A DNA stretch of 64,000 bases from NCBI GenBank assembly GCA_010279815.1, contig QEOQ01000098.1, positions 178,084 to 242,083 of the forward strand. The letters are read 5' to 3'. Shown piece by piece: positions 45,501 through 54,786 of this stretch. This stretch comes from Brachionus plicatilis (taxonomy: Eukaryota; Rotifera; Eurotatoria; Ploima; Brachionidae). Position 1 is the stretch's first letter; each line of letters starts with the position of its first letter. The notes beneath the pieces are model-generated. The model was given only the letters and a program-made list of their open reading frames with translations, searched no databases and was not told the DNA's origin. The translations under genes were made by a program, and so were the position numbers.

Positions 45501-46927
45501 GACTTTGACTTTTTTTGGAACTTTTAAACAACTTTGTTATATTTTATAAAAAAAAAAAATTATTCGCCAAAAGACATCGCCCAAGAATTTTATCAATTAC
45601 TGTTTAATAATGTACTAGAATCATTCCAGGAATTGCATTCGGTTCAAACGGAGAAAATTTTTTTTTTTGCCACTTTAATTTAGAAAATATCAGAGGAGTA
45701 AGATAACTAAAAAAAATTAGAAAAAAAGGCAAAATGAAAATAATTTTACATTTTTACATTTTCAAATTTTTAGATTTTTTGTGCAATAATTTCAGAAAAT
45801 AAAAAAAAATCTTCTAATTCATTTAGTTACTAAAATTAAAAATATAAATTTTATGAAATTTTGCACAAATATCTAAAAATATGAAAATGTAAAAATGTAA
45901 AATTTTCTACATTTTGCCGAAAAAAATAATTAATTTTTTAATTTTAAAATTATTGAATATTTGATTTATTAATTTTTTTAAATTGATAAAATTAATTTAT
46001 TAATTGATTATTTTTTTAACTTGTGACAACTAATACTTTTAATTTACGCATTTAATTTACTTATATTTTAATGACATTTAATCAAAATAAATAAAGCTTT
46101 AAAATTAACTCTTAAAATAATTGAATTTTTTTTAAGCAAAAACAAAAAAAAGAATATGAAGAAATAAAAAGTAAAAAAAAAATTGACTATGAAAATGATG
46201 AAGAACAGGAAAAGTATTAACTTTAGACAAAATTTTTTTCTATTTAATTTAAAATAATAAATAAAGATTTTGGAGCGAAAAAACTGAATATACGCCGGAA
46301 TCGCGGCTTGAAACAGCGCGAATCCAGCAAGAAATCAAGCGAAAACAGGACGAAGAACGCAAAAAACATCAAAATGAGGACATTCACAGAAAACGGGAAA
46401 GAAAATATTTTGACGAAAATGGCAAACCATACTGCTTCAATGATCCTAAAGTCGACTACGAGTTTTCAAGTGACCATGACGAGTACATTCTGCTGACAGT
46501 TCATGTGTTCAAGCATATGGACACGTCGTTGATTAGCCTGGACGTTCAGCCAAATTATGTTCGTGTCACCTTAAAAGGGAAATCACTACAGATTGCATTT
46601 GGCGAAGAAGTTAAGCCGGACTCGAGCACTGCCAAGCGATCTCAAACAACTGGTCACTTAGTCATCACAATGCCCAAACAAAATCCTGTTATAAGAAACA
46701 AAATAGATTTGGATAAGATCAAAGATGAGAAAAAATGTAACATAAAAAAAAATGAATTTTTGGAAGTAAAAGAAGCACCAAAGTCAAAAATAGAATTGTT
46801 GGCAAATATTGTAAATGAAAATGGAAAAAAATCCACTTTGTTAAATCGAAATGAGAAAAAAGTTGTGAGAGAAAGAGAAAATTCAGCTGATTTTGTTGAC
46901 GATTGCAGTGTACCACCACTTGAATAA
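42516..46927 (+). CDS. DNAAF11: Dynein axonemal assembly factor 11 (LRRC6/tilB)
   Basis: Nine exons fit with GT-AG splice sites and unbroken frame: 42516-42525, 42577-42670, 42715-42788, 42836-43010, 43060-43135, 43181-43231, 43275-43334, 46137-46213, 46267-46927, total 425 residues (human 466). The start [15 protein letters not shown] is family-typical. Leucine-rich repeats follow ([43 protein letters not shown]) and the LRR cap [21 protein letters not shown] charged coiled coil spans exons 7-9, and [11 protein letters not shown] precedes a CS/p23-like domain containing [18 protein letters not shown] and [20 protein letters not shown]. The protein acts in cytoplasmic pre-assembly of ciliary dynein arms, implying motile cilia. 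Introns 1-6 and 8 are about 43-53 bp; intron 7 is 2.8 kb and full of repeats. The tail after the CS domain is lysine-rich and divergent. Confidence 0.95.
43610..43790 (+). repeat. Degenerate tandem repeats in DNAAF11 intron 7
   Basis: Units of the type TTTCAGAAAAGGACCTCAAAAAA recur at least five times with drift (also near 43920). A related stretch is at 16505-16575. Unit length is irregular, about 30-40 bp. Confidence 0.45.
45267..45536. mobile_element. hAT-like MITE, copy 3, in DNAAF11 intron 7
   Basis: 270 bp with ends CAGAGTTGTTTAAATGTAAC and (reverse complement) CAAAGTTGTTTAAAAGTTCC. The 8-bp duplication is TTATATTC / TTATATTT. The core is collinear with 20069-20368. Confidence 0.8.
45728..45918. 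mobile_element. GGCAAAATG-type MITE in DNAAF11 intron 7
   Basis: 191 bp; inverted ends GGCAAAATGAAAATAATTTT and GGCAAAATGTAGAAAATTTT continue for more than 60 bp. The exact 8-bp duplication GAAAAAAA flanks it. Related in termini and target to the MITE at 40404-40658. Confidence 0.8.
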
Positions 46928-47952
46928 ATTTAAATTGTTAATTTTTATTAATAAAAAATTTTAATTAAATGAATTTTTTGTTAAATAACAAAGACAAAAA
47001 AGAAATTAGAAAAAAAAAAAATTATTGAAATTTAATAAAAAATAACTAGAAAAAGATTACCTGAAAATTTTTACAGTCTACCTTACGATTCTAGTACCAA
47101 TCGTTTCAGGTAAGGCCAAAAAATGAAATGAGGGTTTATTTTACTTAATTCTCAGAAAATTTTTTCATTTTTTAAAAAAAATTATATTGATATTAGTAAA
47201 TTGAATTATGTGTTAATTTTGGAAAAAATAACATGAAAAATTAATTTTTTTAATATTATTCAAATTAATTCTCAAATTAATGATTAATATATTTTTTTAA
47301 TATTTAGTATATATGATTCTTTTGTTGTTTGCTTCTTGTGAAATTCAAAAATAGCTTTAAAAGCTTGGGCTGCATTCCGAACCCTCTTTTTCCTAAAAAT
47401 GATCTTTTAGAAAATTGCTTAATTTTATATTTACCACAATTAAAAAAAAGAAGGTCTTTTTACTATAAAATAAAGTAAAAAATTGTAAAAAAAAGTAATT
47501 TTTACAAAATATAAATGCTTTTAAAAATTTGAATAATTTCTAAAAATTTTTGTCGGTGGTGACAATTTTTTTTGTAATTTAATTATTTTGTTACCGACAA
47601 AAATATTTAGACATTATTTATATTTTTTTATTAATCAAGGCGTTATTCAAAGACTTGAAAGAAGAAAAATAATAAATCCATAATCAAAAATATAAAAAAA
47701 AAACATAATTAATTTGAGATCGAACTTAAAAAAATCAAAGTGATTTTTTTGACATTGAATTTTTAATTTTTAAAATCATCTGAATATTTTTTCAAAATCC
47801 AATTCACAATTTAATTTTTTTTCCTTTCCTGTTAGAAAAAAAAATGTGGAAAATTAATAAAATAGAACAAAACTTGAATAAATTTTGCTAGAAAAGTATT
47901 TCAAAGAAATAAACTCATAGAATTTTCTTAGGGAAACTATGATACAAACTTT
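46928..47952. other. No gene recognised; one hairpin
   Basis: AT-rich DNA between DNAAF11 and a LINE. 47546-47604 can fold on the arms ATTTTTGTCGGT and ACCGACAAAAAT. Confidence 0.4.
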
Positions 47953-49640
47953 AGTAGCAGTAGTAGTAGTAGTAGTTCTTGCTGCGACACCTAACATGTA
48001 GAGTGTTTGAGCCCATCACCGCCGATTGGCCGTATAGAGCTGTAGCAGCCGATTCCATTGAACTTATCTAAAGCCATTTTAAAATTAGCGGTTGACTTGG
48101 ATTTCAACACATTTTCTGGCAACTTATTCCAATGCGGAACTTCTCTATTTGAAAAAAATACATGTCTGGCGATTACTACAGCTGCAAAATCGTTTCTAAT
48201 TTGAGCTGGGAAACTTTCTCTCTGGACTCTGATGCTATTTCCTCTTAACGGTCCGACTGGACCCTTGTTTTCTGATCTATTCACTAGATTCTTGACCAGG
48301 CCTAGCTTTTCTATTCCATTCACTAATTTGTACATTTCAATCAAGTCCCCTCTCACTCTTCTTTCACTCAGCTTTGACAGTCCTAATTTTGTCAGCCACA
48401 TTTCATACGGCATATTTCTTACAGACATAGGTATTTTTGTTGCCCTCTCTTGCATCTTTTCCAACGCATTCACATTCATCTTCATACTTGGATTCCAAAC
48501 CTGCACTGCATAATCTAGGTGGGGTCTTACCATGGATATATACAATCTTACCCACAGCCTTTCGTGTCTACTTGTAAACGTTCGCTTTAGCATTCCAAGT
48601 ACCCTACTCGCTTTCGCACAAGCACTTTTCACTTGGCTGGTCCACTTTAAATCTGATGAGACCATCACTCCAAGATCCTCAAAATTTTAGTTGCTATTTT
48701 GGGGTAAGGATTAAAATACCATAAAAAGAGTGAATCAAAAAATAGAACACATAAAAATAAAAAATGCTAATCAAAATTCTAAAAAGATTAACCAACACAT
48801 AAATTTTTTGTATAACAATTGAAAAAGATTAAAAACCATAAAAACTAAATTTAATTTTTTTTTTCTGTTACCAACACATAATTTTTAAATCAATTCTAAA
48901 AAATTTAATTTTTTTTATCTGTTAAAAACACATAATTGTTAAATCAATTCTAAAAAATTTAATTTTTTTTTATCTGTTAAAAACACATATATTTGAAATT
49001 TTTGAAGGCTACATATACGTTAAAACTAGCAGCTAAAAACGAAATAGAGAATATTAGTCTAATAGAAAAAAAAGATAATTATATAAAGAAACACATTATA
49101 TAAAAAATAATGTGTTTCTTTATATTTTATAAAAGACTTAATTTTTTTTTTTATAAATTAATTTTATGTGTTTGTAACTTTTTATTTGAATGAAATTTAG
49201 AATAACTTATGTGTTACTAACACTTATATCAAATAAAAGACTTAATTTTTTTTTTATAAATTAATTTTATGTGTTTGTAACATTTTATTAGAATCATTTT
49301 ATGTGGTTGTAATCTTTTTTGATAAATAAATATAAGTTTATGTGTCGTTCACATTATTTAAGTTTTTTAATCCTTTTTTATGGTATTTTAATCCTCACTC
49401 GCTATTTTGTGTATTTATGCCTTTCATTTAGTCTGTCGAAATGCATTACTTTACATTTGTTAGCACACAGTCCCATACGCCAAACCTCTATCCATTGACA
49501 TACTGCATCCAGGTCTTTATGTAACATCGCTTTCTCATAAACTTTATTAACTATGCCGAGTATTTTTGAGTCATCTGCAAACAATTCCATTTTATTTGAA
49601 ACAGTCAGGTAGCTCATTTATGTACAGAACAAATAATAGA
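47953..49640 (-). mobile_element. CR1-like LINE, split by a MULE derivative
   Basis: Read on the minus strand, 49617-49410 covers the reverse transcriptase active-site region (KMELFADDSKI) up to ANKCKVMHF. After an insertion, 48690-47991 carries the thumb and C-terminus: EDLGVMVSSDLKW, RPHLDYAVQVWNPSMK, KLGLSKLSERRVRGDLIEMY and HWNKLPENVLKSKS. The 3' end is a (CTA)n-like tail near 47953-47977. The C-terminal 225 codons are open. It is 5'-truncated at about 49640. Confidence 0.85.
48702..49400. mobile_element. MULE-like element with 9-bp target duplication, inside the LINE
   Basis: A 699-bp element flanked by GCTATTTTG (48693-48701 and 49401-49409). Ends: GGGTAAGGATTAAAATACCA and (reverse complement) GAGTGAGGATTAAAATACCA. 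The left half has tandem units containing AACACATAA, and the right half has TTATGTGTT units in inverse order. A 42-bp palindrome (AAAGAAACACATTAT... / ...ATAATGTGTTTCTTT) lies near 49085-49127. No coding remnant was found. Confidence 0.8.
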
Positions 49641-50217
49641 GAAATTTAAATATTAAATAAATTTTAATTTTTTTAATAACAAATTTTAAATGCATTCACG
49701 TTTAATTTATTTTCTTATTTTGTAGATTAAAGGATTTTTCAATTTGTTGTCAAAGAAAAATTACAAGGATTTAATATTCTGAAATAAAAAAATTGGCTCT
49801 ATTCTTGAATATTTTTATTTAAAAAAAATCGAATAAATAAATTAAATAATAGCTTTTCAAGGCAGTTCTCATAATAAATACTTAAAATGATTCACTAATA
49901 CTCGATCAGAAAATAAAAAATAAAAATTTCATTTAACATAAAGCTTATTGTGACCAATTGTGCTCGTCACTAAATTCACACCATATATTTTTTTTTTTTA
50001 ATTTCTCTATTTCCTTTCGTTTTTTTTTCTCTATTTTTCCCAGCTGACCATACATGGTTCGATTTTCCTCTATTTACAATTAAAATCAAAAAATAAAAAA
50101 TCCCAAAAAAAATCTACAATCACCCAGCTCAAAAAAATGGCTCGATTTTCATCTCTTTTCACAAATTTCTTTTTCGAAATTTCTTCTTCTTCTTTAAAAA
50201 AAAAAAAAACATAAAAA
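49641..50217. other. AT-rich DNA, probably including the kinase 3' UTR
   Basis: No separate feature is supported. The part nearest 50217 should hold the 3' UTR of the minus-strand kinase gene. Confidence 0.4.
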
Positions 50218-51891
50218 CTACATGAGCAAACAATTGCTTTTCTTGGCCTTAGCAGCCTGGTCAGTGGCTTTGACGGGCTGGCCACTCTGGGCCTTCTTGA
50301 ACTCTTCCTCAGTCGAATAAAACCTGTCCTCGGCATCGTTGGCAGCACGAGCTTGGGCACTTGGCGGTATACCAGCCTGACAGTAGTTGTCCAAATAATT
50401 GATCATCCTGAAGGTGCCGAGCTCGTTGTGCTGCACGTCCTGGGGCAGCGGGGCCATCTCCTCCTTGATCAGCGCATGCTTCTTCCTGAACCACTCGCAC
50501 TGCCTAATCTGGTAAATGGACCACCGCTGCACCATGTCCCTGTTGAGCATGCCGCTCAGCAGCGTCCTCAAGTTCTTGTCACACACTCCCGGTATCTCAA
50601 TTTGGCGATCGGAGCGGATCAGCTCGAATATTTGGTGAAGAGTTTGGCCGTGGAAGGGCAGAGTGCCGGTGACCAGCTGATACAAAGTGATGCCCGACGA
50701 CCAAATGTCAATTTTGGTCGCGTTCCTCAGTATGAACAGCTCGTCGATGTTCTCGTCGAGCATCTCCGGACACTGGAACATGGGCGTACACTGCTGGATG
50801 GGAAATCTGCCCGTGCCCGAGCTCGCCAGCAAATTCGGGTTGATTTGGTCACCGTGGTCCGGCTCCGGCTCTGCTCGGCTGGCCGCGTACTCCTCCTCAG
50901 TGAACAGACCCAGGTCGGCCGATATGCTAAAGTCGCATATCTTCAACACGTCATCGCACGTCACCAACAGGTTGCCGGGCTTGATGTCGTTGTGGATTAT
51001 GTTCAACGAGTGCAGGTAGTCCAGACCGTCCACCAGTTGTTTGAAGTAGTAGTTGGCCTGGAAGTTGGTGAGGCGGCCCAGCGGCGCCGTTTTCAGCATC
51101 TTTTCCAGACTGGTAATGCAGTAGTCCATGAATATGTAGAGCTTCGGCGGCTTGTCCAAATTGATCAGCTGGGGAAAGTGCGGGTCAAGGTCACGGCCAA
51201 GGTTACGACCAGGATGAAGGTTGCGGTCAATATCAAGGTCAAGGTCACGTCCAGGGTGAATGTTGTGACCAATTTCAGGGTCAAGGTCACGTCTAGGGTG
51301 AAGGTTGCGGTCAAGGTCAGGGTCAAGGTCGTTTTTTTTGGCACTGTTGAGCGAGCCCTTTTCGAACGTGGAGTAGAGTTTGATGAGGTTGGGATGGGCG
51401 AGCTTTTTCATAATCTTTATTTCCTTGCGCACATTCTCCACTCCTTTGGGTATTTTGCGCGCCACCATCTTCAAGTTGATTATTTTGACGGCGCGTCTTG
51501 CCAGGCTCTCCACGTCCAGACACTCTTTTACTTTGCCATAGGAGCCGTCGCCGAGCAGCTCGCCCATCAAGTACTTGTCGATGACCTTGGCCGGCTTTTG
51601 TTTGACGAACTCCATGGAGTCGACGCGCTTGAAGAACGTTTCGTCGTTGTCCGAGTGGTGCATGGGCGCGAACAGAATGTCGTTTTGGTCGTCCACGTCG
51701 TACACCTCGTCCTGGGCCAGGTCGCCGTCCGGCAAGTCGGCCGCCCGCTTGCCGTCCAGGAACTTTTCTTTGTAGTCGAAGATGTCGTCGTTGAAGAAGT
51801 CGCTGTTCATCATGTCCTCTGGCGTGTGGTCAAAGTGGTACGCTTCTGACGCTTGGTCGTCCTCGTAAAATATTTGCTTTGTTTTGAGCAT
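50218..51891 (-). CDS. STK11: LKB1/STK11-type serine/threonine kinase with repeat insert
   Basis: A single open exon of 557 codons. After about 105 acidic N-terminal residues comes YLMGELLGDGSYGKVKECLD, very like LKB1. Kinase landmarks: Gly-loop 114-121, Lys136 (RRAVKII), Glu157, catalytic loop HNDIKPGNLL (300-309; LKB1 has HKDIKPGN), DFS at 320-322 in place of DFG or the LKB1 DLG, PE of the APE motif at 375-376, and SIYQIRQCEWFRKKH closing the C-lobe. LKB1 phosphorylates AMPK-family kinases, normally with STRAD and MO25, and controls polarity and energy balance. A low-complexity insert of three 14-residue units (188-237) sits in the N-lobe before the hinge strand. The activation segment is also longer than usual. 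The C-terminus CLLM is a CaaX box, as in LKB1, here predicting farnesylation. The DFS raises the question of activity. The open frame on the opposite strand is a shadow. Confidence 0.88.
   Translation of the reverse strand: MLKTKQIFYEDDQASEAYHFDHTPEDMMNSDFFNDDIFDYKEKFLDGKRAADLPDGDLAQDEVYDVDDQNDILFAPMHHSDNDETFFKRVDSMEFVKQKPAKVIDKYLMGELLGDGSYGKVKECLDVESLARRAVKIINLKMVARKIPKGVENVRKEIKIMKKLAHPNLIKLYSTFEKGSLNSAKKNDLDPDLDRNLHPRRDLDPEIGHNIHPGRDLDLDIDRNLHPGRNLGRDLDPHFPQLINLDKPPKLYIFMDYCITSLEKMLKTAPLGRLTNFQANYYFKQLVDGLDYLHSLNIIHNDIKPGNLLVTCDDVLKICDFSISADLGLFTEEEYAASRAEPEPDHGDQINPNLLASSGTGRFPIQQCTPMFQCPEMLDENIDELFILRNATKIDIWSSGITLYQLVTGTLPFHGQTLHQIFELIRSDRQIEIPGVCDKNLRTLLSGMLNRDMVQRWSIYQIRQCEWFRKKHALIKEEMAPLPQDVQHNELGTFRMINYLDNYCQAGIPPSAQARAANDAEDRFYSTEEEFKKAQSGQPVKATDQAAKAKKSNCLLM
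51181..51330 (-). repeat. 42-bp coding minisatellite in the kinase gene
   Basis: Three degenerate 42-bp units plus a partial one, in frame. They encode DLDPDLDRNLHPRR, DLDPEIGHNIHPGR, DLDLDIDRNLHPGR and then a shortened unit. On the plus strand it shows as repeated GGTCAAGGTCACG. Confidence 0.85.
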
Positions 51892-52120
51892 TTTGTTTAT
51901 TTGGATTGTTGCGTTTGCTTGCTAAAATGTTGTTGTTGTTGTTGTTTATGCAAATGAACGAGATTTTTTTTACATCATAGATTTTTTTCTCTCTAGTGCA
52001 TATGCTAATTTAAAATCTAAAATTAGATTTAATAAAGGTAAGAAAAAGGTAGGCATGTTTATTGTTGTTTTTGCATTAATAAAGTAGTTGCATGCAATTT
52101 TTTTTAAATATGCGAAATTT
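51892..52120 (-). promoter_or_regulatory. Upstream region of the kinase gene
   Basis: Contains a (TTG)5-like tract at about 51930-51946 (CAA on the gene strand) 40-55 bp before the start codon, presumably 5' UTR. No core promoter was recognised. Confidence 0.3.
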
Positions 52121-52294
52121 TTTGACCCATTATTTTTTTCTTATCTTTTATTAGATAAGATAATTTTTTAAAACATATTAAGTGTCACCGGGTTTAAAAT
52201 TAAAAAAAAATCATACAAAAAATTTTTTTGTAAAATAAAAAAAAAATTTTCAGTTTATTTATCTATTATTAGATAAGATAATTTTGTAAAATAA

Positions 52295-53172
52295 ATTGAA
52301 TAAATTGGTCGAATGGGCAGCTGAGTGGCGAATGGCCTTCAATTTTTATAAATGTAAGGTTATGCGAGTAGCTGATAGTAGTAAAAAAAAAAATAATGAT
52401 CAAGTCGAGTCATACAAGATGAGCGACCCAGTATCGTGAATTGTGCATATTCTTGATGAATCATTTTCGGAAAGAGATCTCGGAGTCCAAATGAAGTCCA
52501 ATCTTAAGTGGGAGATCAATGTAGGCTAGCAGCTATGAAAGGCAACACAGCATTTGCAACAATTCACAAAACATTTAAATTAATGGATGTCCAAATGCTC
52601 AGCTCATTGTACAAGACTTATGTAAGACCACATTTGGAATATGCTGTACAAGCGTGGTGTTCTTATAATATCAAGGATATCAAGTGTCTTGAAATGGTAC
52701 AAAGAAGAGCTACGAAGTCAATACATCATCTCAGGCGTATGACGTATGAGGAGGGATTAAGAAAATTAGGGCTCCAAAAATTGTCAGAGAGGAGAGAAAG
52801 AGGAGACATGATACAAATGTTTAAAATCGTCAGGGGCTACAATTAAGTAAATTGGTTTAATCCAAACATGCCTGCTAACTCACTCACGCATACTGGACCA
52901 GCTGGGTCCATTAGAGGTGGTCCACATCGTTTAAGCGAGCAAGGAAAAAATTGTAGAAAAAGAGAAAATTTTTCACAAATAGAGTGGTGTAAGGATTGAA
53001 CAAACTGCCAACATAAATTTGTGAATCTAGAACAGTTAATAGCTTTAAAAACAAGTTTGAAAAAGCGCAAACAATATAAGCTACCATAGCTAGGAGTCTA
53101 CTGTCTCCAAGCTTGCAAAATGGCCAAACGTGGGTCATTTACTGTAGTTACTCATTATTATAATTATTATTA
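52295..53172 (+). mobile_element. CR1-like LINE 3' fragment
   Basis: Plus-strand pieces WRMAFNFYKCKVMRV, ERDLGVQMKSNLKW and, in the open frame 52508-52846, YVRPHLEYAVQAWCSYN and KLGLQKLSERRERGDMIQMF parallel the LINE at 47953-49640 but are clearly diverged. It ends in an ATT-rich tail near 53155-53172. It interrupts a repeat unit of the array. Confidence 0.8.
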
Positions 53173-53515
53173 TTATATTAAATGTCGCCGGGTTTAAAAT
53201 TATAAAAAATCATGTAAAAAATTTTTATGTAAATTATGAAAAAAAAATAATTCAGTTTATTTATCTAATTTTAGATAAGATAATTTTCTAAAACATATTA
53301 AATGTCACTGGGTTTAAAATTAAAAATATCATGCAAATAATTTTTTTAGTAAAATAAGAAAAAATAGCGGATAATTTATTTTTACTCCTAATTTGCTTTT
53401 TTCACTAAAAATAATTTATTTTTCCATTTAATATTCATGCTTCTAAAAAATACTTTTGTGTCTAAAAAATGTTTTACAATACAAAATATATTGAATAATC
53501 TAAAAAGTCTTAAAA

Positions 53516-53728
53516 GTGATAAACATTGAAAGTGATGATGATATTTACCCTGACGATGAAGACGAAGTAGCTCCTTGTATTAGTTCTAAACAAATTGCTC
53601 TAGAACTCGACCAACAGCTTGATAAGCAACTTGGTAAAACAAAAAGAAGACCAGTTTATTGGGAGTTGGATATTGGAATGAAAAAGAAACGAGGAAGAAA
53701 GGCTCGTAAAAAATACAATTTAAATTGA
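53516..53728 (+). pseudogene. Probable DNA-transposon protein C-terminus
   Basis: A 70-codon frame, acidic at first (SDDDIYPDDEDE), ending in a basic tail MKKKRGRKARKKYNLN. An acidic stretch followed by a KRGRxxRKK tail is what remains of MULE transposases elsewhere here, but no SWIM finger is present, so the family is uncertain. It lies between two groups of the palindromic repeats. Confidence 0.4.
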
Positions 53729-54264
53729 GACTAGACTTTTTATTTTTTGCATTACTTATTGATAACAAAAACATAATTAGTAGAATAAAATATTTTTTGT
53801 TAGCTGTAGATATTTTTCGGATAAATGTGCATTTTTGGGGGGGAAAATAAAACTATGCCTAAAAAATATTTAAGTTTATTTATCTAATTTTAGATAAGAT
53901 GAAAGGAATAAATTTGCTGACCCAAAATTGAATTTTATTTTCATTGATTTTTATCTATTATTAGATAAGATAATTTTGTAAAAAATATTTAATGTCACCG
54001 GGTTTAAAATAAAAAAAAATAATCCAAATAATTATAAAAAAACATAACAAATTTTTAGATTAATCCAATCAGTATCAGATTGTTTTAATTTAAAAAAAGC
54101 CAACCATATTTATAATACATTTCATTGCCAAAACAAAAAACTTTCCCTTCAAAAAAAGTTAAGTGCAAGTTAAAATTTTTTATTGAAAAAAGCTAAGTAC
54201 CAAATTTTTTAAGGTATTAAACTTGATCCAAAACTCTGTTTCTAAGCTACAATTTCTAAATATT

Positions 54265-54777
54265 GGCAAATTGAAAGTTGAGATCAAGATCAAAAGATCG
54301 AAATATGAAATGTAATATTTTTTTTTTTAATAGAAAAAAAATATTTTTTTCCTAAGCAATTACTTGATATGTTTATTCAAGAATATTTTCATAATATTTT
54401 AAAGCATCTCCTTTTATTGAACTTTATTAGGTTTAACTTTTTTAATTGATTTAAAAAAAAAAATTGAATGTTTTAAAATTTATAAATTGTTTAAGAGGAA
54501 AAATAAAATTATTTTAGTTTGAATGAATGAATGAATAAAATATTTATGAATTTGAATTTCTGAATTGACAAAATGAAAAATTAATTAACCTGAATTACTA
54601 AAATTAGTGATCCTTTTTGTAAAATAAATTAAAGATCGAACATTTTGATGTAAATTTGACAATGAACCATTATTAGACATAAAGTGTCTAGTTATGTTTG
54701 GTATTTATTTTTTAAAAATTATCAAAATCATTAAATGATTGTCTGATCTTAAAATTTTATCTGAAACTACAATTTTT
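54265..54777. mobile_element. MULE-like MITE, GGCAAATTGAAG family, copy 2
   Basis: 513 bp between exact 9-bp duplications CTAAATATT (54256-54264 and 54778-54786). Left end GGCAAATTGAAAGTTGAGAT; right end AACTACAATTTTT, less well kept. Collinear with 25115-25622 over most of its length. Confidence 0.85.
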
Positions 54778-54786
54778 CTAAATATT

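Larger units (their letters stand above)
52121..54035 (+). repeat. Array of 110-130 bp repeats with TTATCTA-TAGATAA palindrome
   Basis: Units contain ATCTATTATTAGATAAGATA followed by ATATTAAGTGTCACCGGGTTTAAAAT. Copies or parts start near 52140, 52257, 53168 (right half), 53255, 53870 and 53948, all in the same orientation. The LINE at 52295-53172 splits one unit, and a short ORF (53516-53728) lies between the left and right groups. It may be the subterminal repeats of a large DNA transposon, but I could not find inverted ends. Confidence 0.6.

Noticed and set aside
50353..51849. A 498-codon open frame on the plus strand, antisense to the kinase
   Set aside because: It lacks any known motif and is explained by the GC-rich codon use of the kinase on the other strand.
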